This document shows positions 7,527 to 16,091 of a DNA stretch of 64,000 nt, piece after piece. Positions within the stretch are counted from its first letter, which is position 1; every line of letters begins with the position of its first letter. The stretch covers positions 62,001 to 126,000 of the forward strand of contig JAJPJQ010000018.1 of assembly GCA_021324155.1 (NCBI GenBank), read 5' to 3'. The notes beneath the pieces were generated by a model. The model was not told the DNA's origin, made no database searches, and saw only the letters and a list, made by a program, of their open reading frames with translations. The position numbers and the translations under genes are program-made. The DNA comes from Pseudomonadota bacterium. Lineage in GTDB: Bacteria > Desulfobacterota > Binatia > UBA9968.

Positions 7527-9469
7527 GCTCTTTCACCCAACGGCGGCGCTGCCTCGCGCGCGGTATCCTCTATCGGTTGGCCGGCAGGCCAGAACCACCC
7601 CGCGAGCGTGATGAAGCAAAGAACCGCCCCGATCGTGACTCCCCAGGCTGTGAAGATCGCTGTGATGACGCCGATACCGAATGCGACGGCCGTGAGAAAG
7701 GGCCAGATGCTGGGGCCGTCGAGCAGGTGGCGGTGATCGGGCGTCGCGTCGTGAAGCTCGGTCACGAGCACTTCGAGAATATCGGCGCGCATGCCGGTGA
7801 CCACGGGCTGCGCAGGTTCCATGGTCCATAATGGCGTGCGGCTGTTGACGGTAGGGATATAGAGGAAATTATAAGACGGCGCCGGCGACGGAACGCTCCA
7901 GTCGAGCGAGTCGGCGCCCCATGGATTCTCACCTGCGAGCGCGCCGGTTCTGTAGCTCACGAATGCGTTCAAGAGAAAAACGATTACGGCGACGCTGAGC
8001 ACGAATGCGCCGATCGTCGATACGAAATTGAGCGGTCCCCAGCCGGTCTGCGGCAAATAGGTGTAGACACGGCGCGGCATTCCGGCGAGGCCGAGCTGAT
8101 GCATGGGAAAGAAGGTGAGATTGAAGCCGATGAAGAAAATCCAAAAGTTCACTCGCCCGAGCGATTCGCTCATCATCCGGCCGGTCATCTTGGGGAACCA
8201 ATAATACAGTCCGCCGATGAGCGGGAAGACGGCGCCGCCTATCAGCACGTAGTGGAAGTGCGCGACGACAAAAAAGGTGTCGTGGACCTGCAGGTCGATC
8301 GGCACGGACGCTTGCATGACGCCGGTGAGCCCGCCGAGGACGAAAATGAAGATGAAGCCGGCGACGAAGAGAAGGGGCGTGCGCACGAGAAGGCGGCCGG
8401 TCCAAAGCGTCGCGATCCAGCAGAAAATCTGGATGCCGCTCGGAATCGCGATCAGCATGCTCGCCGCCGTGAAAAAGCTCTCGCCCAGCTGCGGCAGGCC
8501 GGTCGCGAACATATGATGCACCCACAGGCCGAATCCCAGGATTGCCGTCGCAATGAGCGAAAGCACGATCGCGGTGTAGCCGACGATCGGCCTGCGCGAG
8601 AAAGTTTGCACCAGCATCGAGACGATTCCGGTTGCGGGAATGAAGATGATGTAGACCTCGGGGTGGCCGAAGAACCAGAAGAGATGCTGCCAGAGAAGCG
8701 CATCGCCGCCTTCTGCGGGATTGAAGAAATGCGTATCCACGAGTCGGTCCATGGCGAGGAACGCGCTCGCCAGCATGACGGCGGGCATGGCGAAGATGAC
8801 CATGAACGAAGTGACGAGCTGCGCCCAAACGAAGATCGGTATGCGGTTGAGCGACATGCCGGGCGCGCGCAGCTTGAAGACCGTGACGATGATCTCGACC
8901 GCCGCTACAAGCGACGAGAGCTCGGTGAACGTGATCATCTGCGCCCAGACGTCCACGCGCTTGCCGGGTGAATACTCGGGTCCGGAAAGCGGCACGTAGC
9001 TGAACCAACCGGTGTCCGGCCCGATGTTGAGGAAAAGCGCGACCCAGAGGAGCACTCCGCCGATGATGTAGACGAAAAACCCGAAGGTGTTGAGGCGCGG
9101 AAACGCTAGGTTACGCGTGCCAACCATCAGAGGCACGAAGTATAACCCGACCGCCTGCATGACCGGCACGGCGAAAAGAAACATCATCGTGCTGCCATGC
9201 ACGGTGAACAGCTGGTTGTAGAGGTCAGGGCTCAGCAGCGTGTTTTCCGGCATCGCGAGCTGGAGGCGCATGAGCAGCGCGAGCACGCCGCCGAGCGCGA
9301 AAAAACCAAGTGCCGCGAAAATAAACCGCGTCGAGATCGGCTTGTGAAAGACGTTCTTGAACCAGCCGATAAATCCGCTCGGCGGCTCCCATACACGCTC
9401 GAGCGCCGCATGCAACTCGGCGGCGGTAAGATCGGTATCTCTGACACCGGTTTTCGCGAGCGTTGTCAT
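7523..9469 (-). CDS. ctaD: Cytochrome c oxidase subunit I with C-terminal extension; altered proton channels
   Basis: A 648-residue heme-copper oxidase core. The ATG at 9469 is chosen because it overlaps the subunit II stop (ATGA). Heme a His91 (FTVHGST), CuB His269 with the crosslinked Tyr273 and Glu271 (FGHPEVY), His318/His319 (WVHHM) and His404/His406 (AHFHY) are all present, so it should reduce O2. Two proton-path residues are changed: the D-channel Asp of GAPDMAFPR is Asn120 (GTRNLAFPR), and the K-channel Lys of PTGVK is Gln347 (PSGIQ). Beyond the usual twelve helices there is a soluble stretch and two further helices. It sits between subunits II and III in the operon. Confidence 0.95.
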   Translation of the reverse strand: MTTLAKTGVRDTDLTAAELHAALERVWEPPSGFIGWFKNVFHKPISTRFIFAALGFFALGGVLALLMRLQLAMPENTLLSPDLYNQLFTVHGSTMMFLFAVPVMQAVGLYFVPLMVGTRNLAFPRLNTFGFFVYIIGGVLLWVALFLNIGPDTGWFSYVPLSGPEYSPGKRVDVWAQMITFTELSSLVAAVEIIVTVFKLRAPGMSLNRIPIFVWAQLVTSFMVIFAMPAVMLASAFLAMDRLVDTHFFNPAEGGDALLWQHLFWFFGHPEVYIIFIPATGIVSMLVQTFSRRPIVGYTAIVLSLIATAILGFGLWVHHMFATGLPQLGESFFTAASMLIAIPSGIQIFCWIATLWTGRLLVRTPLLFVAGFIFIFVLGGLTGVMQASVPIDLQVHDTFFVVAHFHYVLIGGAVFPLIGGLYYWFPKMTGRMMSESLGRVNFWIFFIGFNLTFFPMHQLGLAGMPRRVYTYLPQTGWGPLNFVSTIGAFVLSVAVIVFLLNAFVSYRTGALAGENPWGADSLDWSVPSPAPSYNFLYIPTVNSRTPLWTMEPAQPVVTGMRADILEVLVTELHDATPDHRHLLDGPSIWPFLTAVAFGIGVITAIFTAWGVTIGAVLCFITLAGWFWPAGQPIEDTAREAAPPLGERA

Positions 9470-10470
9470 CGAAGCCCCTTCAGATACGCGAGCAGCGCCT
9501 GCAGGTCTTCCGCAGAGAGGCTGTTCGGCGGCATCGCCGCTCCGGGTTTCACATGCTGCGGATCGACGATCCATCCGGCGAGGTGCCCGGGCGTATTCGG
9601 CAGCGTTCCGGCGGCGAGCGTTGCGCGGCTCGCAATGTGCGTCAGGTCCGGCGCCACCTGCCCGTTTGCGTCGGTTCCCTGGATAGCGTGGCATAGCGCG
9701 CACGATCCAGTAAGAAAAACCTCCATGCCGCGTTTAGCGGTGTCGTCGCCGGGCGCCTGCGCCGTTACGCGCTGTGCGTCGAGCCACGCGTCGAACCGAT
9801 CCGGCGGATCGGCTATGACGATGAGCCGCATGTGCGCGTGCTGCTGGCCGCAGAATTCCGCGCATTGGCCGTCGTAGCGGCCCGGACGGTCGGCCTGAAT
9901 CCAGAGCGCATTCGGATGGCCTGGGATCAAGTCCCGCTTGCCGTGCAGCTCGGGGACCCAGAGGCTGTGAATCACGTCGCGCGAGTACAGATTAATGAGC
10001 ACGGGCTTTCCGACGGGGATATGAATCTCATTCGCCGTTACGACGATGCGCTCCGGCGCGGGATCGAGATAGCGCGCGCGCCACCACCAGCGATACCCGG
10101 TGAGCTCGATCGTCACGCCGCCCGAAGAGGTGAGCGATGCGAGCGAGCGGCCCGTCATTTCCGTCGCGAGAAGGAATGCGAAAAGAATTATGGCTGTAAG
10201 GACGATGAGGCCGAATATTTTTCGGTGGATGCCGGCCTCGCGTCCGGAGTCGAGAGTAACGGCTGGCCCGGAGCTTTCCTCTACCGAGCGGGCGCGGCCG
10301 CGATAGAGAGCGAAAACCAGCGCTGCGACGACCAGAACGAAAATGATCGTGCACACCCAGAAAAATAGCCACCAAAGCGCCGCGATGCGCTCGGCCTGCG
10401 GCCCGGCGGTCTCGAGCGCCGATTGCGCGAAGCGCTCGGTGAGTGATTGCAGCCGCTCGAGCAGGTTCAC
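9466..10470 (-). CDS. ctaC: Cytochrome c oxidase subunit II with fused cytochrome c (caa3 type)
   Basis: A 334-residue protein with two membrane helices (about 32-56 and 86-103) and a periplasmic cupredoxin domain. The binuclear CuA ligands are all visible: His168 (VIHSLW), Cys203, Glu205 and Cys207 (QCAEFC), His211 and Met214 (HAHM). A C-terminal cytochrome c domain carries CALCH at 247-251 with a probable axial Met in AAMPPNSL. It accepts electrons from a soluble or lipid-anchored cytochrome and passes them through CuA to subunit I. It overlaps both neighbouring genes by 4 bases. Confidence 0.95.
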   Translation of the reverse strand: MNLLERLQSLTERFAQSALETAGPQAERIAALWWLFFWVCTIIFVLVVAALVFALYRGRARSVEESSGPAVTLDSGREAGIHRKIFGLIVLTAIILFAFLLATEMTGRSLASLTSSGGVTIELTGYRWWWRARYLDPAPERIVVTANEIHIPVGKPVLINLYSRDVIHSLWVPELHGKRDLIPGHPNALWIQADRPGRYDGQCAEFCGQQHAHMRLIVIADPPDRFDAWLDAQRVTAQAPGDDTAKRGMEVFLTGSCALCHAIQGTDANGQVAPDLTHIASRATLAAGTLPNTPGHLAGWIVDPQHVKPGAAMPPNSLSAEDLQALLAYLKGLR

Positions 10471-11054
10471 CCGGGTCGCTCCGCGCTCGGCGGCGTTCCG
10501 GCTTCGTTTTTAGGCTTCGCGGGCCTCATCGCCTGCTCGGAAGGCCGCACGGACATATGGTCGCTGCGTGTTTGGCGCACGTCCTTCGGCAGCAGGCCGC
10601 TCATTGAGCGGACATAGGCGACGAGCTGCCAGATCTGCGAGTCGGGAATTTTCCCGCCGAATGCCGGCATTCCGTTGGGCCGCCCATCGACAATACTCTG
10701 ATGCACTTTGATGGGATCGCTGCCGTAGATCCATTTGTCGTCCATCAGCGGCGGTCCCATGCCGCCCCCGCCGTTCGCATGACAGCCGACGCAGTTGTAC
10801 CATTGATAGAGCCGCTTGCCTTCTGAAACCGCCCATGCGCTCTGCTCGTATGGAGCATGCGGCATTCCCTCGGCGGGTAGGGCGACGGCGCTCGGCTCTG
10901 CGGAAGGCGGCGTTCCGGTCGGTCCCGGTTGCAGCGCACTCTCGGGACTGCCTTCCGGCCGCGCACTCGACGGAGCGACGTCCGTCGGCTTTCTCCGCTC
11001 GCGTGTGCAGCCCGCTAGCGCCAACACAAGCATCAGGCACGTAAGCACCTTCAT
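10467..11054 (-). CDS. Lipoprotein monoheme cytochrome c, probable electron acceptor of the dehydrogenase
   Basis: A 195-residue protein with a lipoprotein signal (LVLALAGC, Cys16) followed by a Pro/Ser-rich linker of about 45 residues. It has one class I heme domain with CVGCH at 88-92 and a likely axial Met in NGMPAFGG. The segment PPLMDDKWIYG is common in cytochromes encoded beside PQQ alcohol dehydrogenases. A long tether anchored in the membrane would let it shuttle between the dehydrogenase and oxidase subunit II. It overlaps the oxidase subunit II gene and the XoxJ-like gene by 4 bases each. It may fill the XoxG role, though it is not a close match to classical cytochrome cL. Confidence 0.85.
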   Translation of the reverse strand: MKVLTCLMLVLALAGCTRERRKPTDVAPSSARPEGSPESALQPGPTGTPPSAEPSAVALPAEGMPHAPYEQSAWAVSEGKRLYQWYNCVGCHANGGGGMGPPLMDDKWIYGSDPIKVHQSIVDGRPNGMPAFGGKIPDSQIWQLVAYVRSMSGLLPKDVRQTRSDHMSVRPSEQAMRPAKPKNEAGTPPSAERPG

Positions 11055-11881
11055 TCGGCGTCCACCTGCGGTACGCCATAATCTTTCAGGATCGATTGAA
11101 TCTGCGCGTGCCGTTTATCGAGGAACGCATTTAGCTCGTCGCGAAGAACGCTGTCGCCTTTGCGGACGCCCATCGCGATCGCGAAAAAATAATGAAGCGC
11201 CGGCGGATCGACTGGCGGCGATACGGCGGCTAAATCCAGCGGAACCCGCTCGCGGCTCGCGAAATAGCCCGCGAGCGGGCCCCAGACAATCGCCGCGTCG
11301 ATGTCACCAGCAGCGACGGCTTCGATCAGCCGCGCCGGCGGATTGGGGTCACGGTAGTCGCCGTAAATCGTGTAGCCCACGACGTTCGTCACCATGCCGC
11401 GGCGCGCGAGCCCATGGGCCGGCGGCACGTTGAAGCCGTCGTTACCGATCAAATGCACGCCGATTCGGAGACTGCGAAGGCGCGGATCGTCGAGCGACTT
11501 GAGGGCAAGTCCGCGGTCGCGCCGGGTGACGAAAACGTACGTCGATCGGTAATAGGGTTGCGTCGTCAGCAGCGGATCGAAACCAACTGGCACGCCTACG
11601 ACGACGTCGCAAAGGCCTTCGCGCAAGGTGTTGCGGACGAATCCCCGCCGCTGCGCCCACCAGGTATAATTGATTTTCGCGCCCAGCTCGCCCGCGGCGA
11701 GCTCGGCGAGCTTGTTCTCGAAGCCTTCGCCGCGTTCGTTCGAGAACGGCAGGTTATTAGGATCGGCGCAGACGCGGAGAACGCGCTCGGCGCCATTGAC
11801 GCTGTCGACGATAAACATGAGCATGCCGAAGATGAGGCCGATCCAAAGGATCGTGCCGTATTCACGGGAGCGCGAAGACAT
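11051..11881 (-). CDS. XoxJ/MoxJ-like periplasmic protein associated with quinoprotein dehydrogenase
   Basis: A 276-residue protein with an N-terminal membrane/signal segment (WIGLIFGMLMFIVDSVNGA) and a type II periplasmic-binding fold. It begins RVLRVCADPNNLPFSNERGEGFENKLAEL, the hallmark of the family annotated as quinoprotein dehydrogenase-associated substrate-binding proteins. XoxJ in methylotrophs is thought to help activate the XoxF dehydrogenase rather than import a solute. Its gene overlaps the dehydrogenase gene by 20 bases and the cytochrome gene by 4, so the three are co-translated. The conserved Cys in VCADP is kept. Confidence 0.87.
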   Translation of the reverse strand: MSSRSREYGTILWIGLIFGMLMFIVDSVNGAERVLRVCADPNNLPFSNERGEGFENKLAELAAGELGAKINYTWWAQRRGFVRNTLREGLCDVVVGVPVGFDPLLTTQPYYRSTYVFVTRRDRGLALKSLDDPRLRSLRIGVHLIGNDGFNVPPAHGLARRGMVTNVVGYTIYGDYRDPNPPARLIEAVAAGDIDAAIVWGPLAGYFASRERVPLDLAAVSPPVDPPALHYFFAIAMGVRKGDSVLRDELNAFLDKRHAQIQSILKDYGVPQVDAE

Positions 11882-13661
11882 AGAGCGTGCCGCCTTTCGC
11901 CGTCTGATCCGGCAGATCCTTCATTGCGTTCACAAAGCCGAGCGCGGCGCTGGAGTCGCGCGCGTCAAGGTCGGCGGCGACGATCGCGCCCGCCCAGCCG
12001 CCGACGCCGGAGAGAATCGCCACGTATTGCTTGCCGTCAGGGCCGCGATACGTGATCGGCTGTCCGATGATTCCGCTGCTCACGCGGAACTGCCACAGGA
12101 TCTCGCCCGTGCGTGCATTCAGCGCTTTGAACCAGCGATCCATCGTTCCGTAGAAAACCACGTCCCCCGCGGTAACGAGCGCGCCGCTCCAGACGGGAAA
12201 ATGCTCCTTGACGCTCCACAGCTCGCGCGCGTTTACCGGGTCCCACGCAGTAAACAGGCCGCGGTCGCCTCCCGGCCCAGCTTTCATCCGGACATTGGCG
12301 CCGACATACGGTGTGCCGGCGATATAATTCGCTTCGACGTGCTCGATGTCCATGCAGAGATTCTGGTGCGGGATGTAAAGCAGCCCCGTGCGCGGCGAGA
12401 AGGCGGCGGGCTGCCAATCCTTAGCGCCGGGGGGAGCGGGACAGATGTCGCGAACGACTTTCCCGAGCTGCGGCTTTTTGTCTTCGTTATAAATCAACCG
12501 GCCAGTCTTTAAGTCGACGCGCTCGGTGCTTGTAATGTGAACGTACGGCGTCGCTGACAGCACTTCGCCTGTCGCGCGGTCGATCACATAAATGTAGCCG
12601 TTGCGCTCGGGCCGGACGAGAACTTTGCGCTTCTGGCCTTTGAGGGTCAGGTCGAGGAGAATATTTTCGTTGACGCCGTCGTAATCGTAGAGATCGTGCG
12701 GCGAAAACTGATAAGCCCAGATCGCTTCGCCGGTGTCCGGCTTGCGGGCGAACAACGTCGCTGCCCATTTATTGTCGCCCGGGCGCTGATCGGAGTTCCA
12801 CGGACCGGGATTGCTCGTGCCGTAGTAGATGAGATCGAGCTCCGGATCGTACGAGATCCATCCCCACACGGTACCGCCTCCGATCTTCCAGGCCTCCGGC
12901 GGCCAAGTCGATACGCCCAAGTCCTTGCCTTGGTCGAATTCATAAAACGGCTTGAAGTTCGAGCCGATGAGGACGTCCTTGTCGGGGCCGGTGCTGTAGG
13001 CGCGCCACGAAATCTTCCCAGTCGCGAGGTCGAGCGCGGTCAGCCAGCCGCGGACGCCCATCTCGCCGCCGCTGTTGCCGACGAGAACTTTATTCTTGAC
13101 CACGAGCGGCGCCATCGTGATCGTCTCGCCGCGGTTGATCTCGCCGAGCTTGGTCTTCCAGACTTCCTTGCCGGTTGCGGCATCGACTGCGACGGTCTGC
13201 CCGTCGAGGGTGTTATAAACGATCTTTCCGTCGGCGTAGACCGCGCCGCGATTGACGACGTCGCAGCACGCGACCCCCTGCGCCGCAGCCGCGGGTTTCG
13301 GCTCGTATTTCCACTTGAGGGGAGCGCCGGGCTTCGCGAGGTCGAGGGCGTAGAGGATATTTGGAAAGGGCGTGACGACGTACATCGTCGCGTCCACGAC
13401 TAGCGGCGCAGCCTCCTGGCCGCGGTTGACGCCGGTCGAGAAAGACCAGGCAAGCTTCAGTTGCTTGACGTTCCCGACATTGATCTCGGCGAGATCGCTG
13501 TAGCGTGTCGAGGCAAAGTCTTTAGCCGGCCGCAGCCATTGACCGTCTTTGCTAGGCGCGGGATTTTCCGCGGCGACGCTTGCTAACGCCAGCGCCATGA
13601 TCAAAACGACGCGACACACAATGACCCGTCGATTCGATTGCGACAGTCCGCTCAATGCCAC
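11862..13661 (-). CDS. xoxF: PQQ-dependent alcohol (methanol-type) dehydrogenase, lanthanide-type ligands
   Basis: A propeller quinoprotein of about 599 residues. The GTG at 13661 follows GAGGTTGG and gives the usual family length; an in-frame extension to 13748 is possible. After an export signal ending near SVAA come the vicinal cysteines CC at 132-133 and the PQQ/metal ligands Glu200 (GGEMG), Asn284 (TSNPG) and catalytic Asp326. A further Asp328 (DYDG) follows; in Ca-type MxaF this position is Ala, and Asp marks lanthanide-dependent XoxF enzymes. It oxidises methanol or another small alcohol in the periplasm. The genes behind it supply a cytochrome and an oxidase. No PQQ synthesis genes are in the window. 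Substrate range is not readable. Confidence 0.92.
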   Translation of the reverse strand: MALSGLSQSNRRVIVCRVVLIMALALASVAAENPAPSKDGQWLRPAKDFASTRYSDLAEINVGNVKQLKLAWSFSTGVNRGQEAAPLVVDATMYVVTPFPNILYALDLAKPGAPLKWKYEPKPAAAAQGVACCDVVNRGAVYADGKIVYNTLDGQTVAVDAATGKEVWKTKLGEINRGETITMAPLVVKNKVLVGNSGGEMGVRGWLTALDLATGKISWRAYSTGPDKDVLIGSNFKPFYEFDQGKDLGVSTWPPEAWKIGGGTVWGWISYDPELDLIYYGTSNPGPWNSDQRPGDNKWAATLFARKPDTGEAIWAYQFSPHDLYDYDGVNENILLDLTLKGQKRKVLVRPERNGYIYVIDRATGEVLSATPYVHITSTERVDLKTGRLIYNEDKKPQLGKVVRDICPAPPGAKDWQPAAFSPRTGLLYIPHQNLCMDIEHVEANYIAGTPYVGANVRMKAGPGGDRGLFTAWDPVNARELWSVKEHFPVWSGALVTAGDVVFYGTMDRWFKALNARTGEILWQFRVSSGIIGQPITYRGPDGKQYVAILSGVGGWAGAIVAADLDARDSSAALGFVNAMKDLPDQTAKGGTLYVFALP

Positions 13662-13734
13662 CCAACCTCGATGAGAAGGATAGCGCCGGAATCGACGATC
13701 GGGAATTGAGGTAAAACTTCGCTCTTGCGGTCGG

Positions 13735-13757
13735 TATTTACCGGACACCGGTAAATA
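13735..13757. promoter_or_regulatory. Perfect 10-bp inverted repeat upstream of the dehydrogenase operon
   Basis: TATTTACCGG, ACA, CCGGTAAATA: two perfectly complementary 10-base arms with a 3-base centre, 74 bases before the dehydrogenase GTG. A third half-like GTATTTAC lies at 13766-13773. No T-tract follows on either strand, so a dimeric regulator's operator fits better than a terminator. The 149-base gap 13662-13810 holds nothing else I can identify, and no clear -35/-10 pair. Confidence 0.5.
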
Positions 13758-13810
13758 GCAGCTACGTATTTACATTCCGTTTAGTTGGTGGGCTAGCGCC
13801 TTCTCTCGGT

Positions 13811-16090
13811 TTACGCTTCTTTTAACGAGCGCAGCACGTTCTCGGGGCTCAGCGGCAATTTTCTTATCCGCACGCCGGTCGCGTTGTAGATCGCATTGGC
13901 GATGCAGGCGAGCGGCGGCACGCACGCGATCTCACCGGCGCCTTTCGCGCCGTAAGGGCCTGCGCCCGGATAGCCGGGAACGAGCGTCGTTTCGATGCGC
14001 GGCATCATGTTGATCGTCGGCATGAGATAGTCGACGAACGACGGGTTCATCGTCCTGCCGTTTTTATCGAAGACCACTTGCTCGCACAGCGCCTGGCCGA
14101 TGCTCATCGCCGCAGCGCCTTCGATCTGTCCTTCGACCGCGGCGCGATGAATCGGGAAGCCGATGTCGTGCACGGCGACGTACTTCAATATCTTTACATT
14201 GCCGGTATCGGTGTCGACCTCGACGATGCAGGCGTGGGTCGTGAACGGCTGCGAGCTGCCGTGGGCCTTCTCTTCGGCCATCAAGGCGAGATTGTCGCAA
14301 TAGCCGCGCCCGATAACTTCGCCGATAATGTTATGCGCGTTGGTGGCGACCGTCGCGAGCGCAACCGACTTCGCCGGCGTGCCTTTGACCCGGATCTGCT
14401 TATCTTTGATTTCCAGATCGTCGGGGCTCGCTTCGAGCAGGCTCGCGGCCATCTTGAAGATTTGCCCGCGCGCGTCGATCGCCGCGAGGCGTGCGGCCGT
14501 TCCGGAGACGAGGATGCCGCGGCTGCCGACCGTGCCCGCGTCCCACGGGCTCGCGTCGGTATCGACATTCACAACGGTGACGTCGCTGACCGGGATGCCG
14601 AGCTCTTCGGCGACGATGAGCGGAATGCCGAATCCCGGGATCGTGCCCATGTCGATCTTGCCGATGTGCACTGTCGCCGAGCCGTCTTCGTTGATTTTGA
14701 CGACCGCGCCGCCGCCGGGGCCGGCGCTCTCGATCCAAGATCCTGTCGCGATGCCGATGCCCTGATTTTTCTCCAGCTTGACTTTGCCCCAGCCGATTTT
14801 CTCTTTTGCGATGCGGATCGTCTCGCCGAGCGAGACGTCGCGCAGCTTCGGCACTCCGACGATCTTGTCGCCCGGCTTCGGCATATTTTTCATGCGGAAT
14901 TCCGCCGGATCCATGCCGAGCTTCGTCGCGATGGAATCCATGTGCGACTCGACGGCGAACGCCGCCTGCGGCCCGCCGGGGCCGCGCACGGGTCCGCAGA
15001 CCTGCTTATTGGTATAAACGACATAGCCGTCGATATGGCAGTTGGGCATCAAGTACCAACCGCCGAGCATGTTGGTGCAGCGGCCTCCGGCCTGTGTGCC
15101 GAATCCGGAGTAGGCGCCGGCGTCGTAAATGACCTTGCCAGTGCGCGCGACGATCGTGCCGTCTTTCTTCACGCCGGTCTTGATGTACATCTTCGCGCCG
15201 GCGCGGATCGTTGTCGAAATCGTTTCTTCGGCTTTATCGAGGACGATCATGACCGCGCGCTTCGCCTTCATCGCCAGCAGCGCGCAAATCGGCTCGACGG
15301 CGGCGCCCGAAGTGATTCCGCTGCCTTTGCCCCCGAAGCCGCCGCCCAACTCCGCCGAGATCACGCGCACCTTGTTGAGCGGCATGCCCAGCGTTTTAGC
15401 GACCTCCTGGCGCACCGGAAAGGGCGCCTGCGCATTCGCCCAAACCGTCAGCCTGCCGTTCGGCTCGACTTGCGCTGCGGTCATGCGTGGCTCCAAATAT
15501 TGGGGGTGAATCATCTTCGTTTCGTAGGCTTCCTCGACGATCACATCCGCTTCGGCCATCGCCTTTTCGGGATCGCCGACATGGACCGCGGTGAAGCCGC
15601 AGACGTTCTTGACCTTAACCCCGTCGGGCAGGTTTTTCGGCAGCGGCATGTCTTCGTGCAGTGTCGGCGCTTCCGGTCGCATCGCATCCTCGGGATCGAT
15701 GACGACCGGCAGCGGCTCGTAGACGACTTTGATCTTTTTCAGCGCCTGTTTGACGAGCGCCGGAGTCTCTGCGGCGACGGCCGCCACCGGGTCGCCCATG
15801 AAACGAACCTTGTGCCGCGCAAGAATATAGCGGTCAATGTAGCTGCGGCCGTAGCGCACATCCGGTGCGTCGGCGGCAGTCACGACGGCGTGGACGCCGA
15901 GCAGGGCTTTCGCTTCGCTGATGTCAATGCTGACGATTTTCGCATGCGCGTACTGGCTGCGCAGAATGCCGCCGTGCAATTGGTCCTTGAGCATCACATC
16001 GATGCCGTAGACGCCCTTGCCGACGACGCGCTCGACGCCGCCGATTCTCGCGGGGCTGCTGCCGACTACGGTGAATTCAGCTTTGGCCAT
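13811..16090 (-). CDS. Molybdenum hydroxylase large subunit (xanthine dehydrogenase family), set 1
   Basis: A 759-residue Mo-cofactor subunit. The N-terminal aldehyde oxidase hammerhead domain (residues 1-130, GVYGIDVML...) is followed by two Mo-cofactor-binding domains. The glycine-rich ELGGGFGGKG near 245, GPVRGPGGPQ near 365 and the C-terminal GAKGAGE, containing the base-catalytic Glu, are intact. The AYRCSFR signature of form I CO dehydrogenase is absent, so this is a hydroxylase or aldehyde oxidase of unknown substrate. It is last in a FAD-FeS-Mo operon, 1 base after the FeS gene. The downstream dehydrogenase would make aldehydes, so aldehyde oxidation is one possible role. Confidence 0.92.
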   Translation of the reverse strand: MAKAEFTVVGSSPARIGGVERVVGKGVYGIDVMLKDQLHGGILRSQYAHAKIVSIDISEAKALLGVHAVVTAADAPDVRYGRSYIDRYILARHKVRFMGDPVAAVAAETPALVKQALKKIKVVYEPLPVVIDPEDAMRPEAPTLHEDMPLPKNLPDGVKVKNVCGFTAVHVGDPEKAMAEADVIVEEAYETKMIHPQYLEPRMTAAQVEPNGRLTVWANAQAPFPVRQEVAKTLGMPLNKVRVISAELGGGFGGKGSGITSGAAVEPICALLAMKAKRAVMIVLDKAEETISTTIRAGAKMYIKTGVKKDGTIVARTGKVIYDAGAYSGFGTQAGGRCTNMLGGWYLMPNCHIDGYVVYTNKQVCGPVRGPGGPQAAFAVESHMDSIATKLGMDPAEFRMKNMPKPGDKIVGVPKLRDVSLGETIRIAKEKIGWGKVKLEKNQGIGIATGSWIESAGPGGGAVVKINEDGSATVHIGKIDMGTIPGFGIPLIVAEELGIPVSDVTVVNVDTDASPWDAGTVGSRGILVSGTAARLAAIDARGQIFKMAASLLEASPDDLEIKDKQIRVKGTPAKSVALATVATNAHNIIGEVIGRGYCDNLALMAEEKAHGSSQPFTTHACIVEVDTDTGNVKILKYVAVHDIGFPIHRAAVEGQIEGAAAMSIGQALCEQVVFDKNGRTMNPSFVDYLMPTINMMPRIETTLVPGYPGAGPYGAKGAGEIACVPPLACIANAIYNATGVRIRKLPLSPENVLRSLKEA

Positions 16091-16091
16091 G

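Noticed and set aside
11862-13661. Calcium-type methanol dehydrogenase (MxaF)
   Set aside because: The residue two past the catalytic Asp is Asp (Asp328) rather than Ala, which marks the lanthanide-type; no small MxaI-like subunit gene is present.
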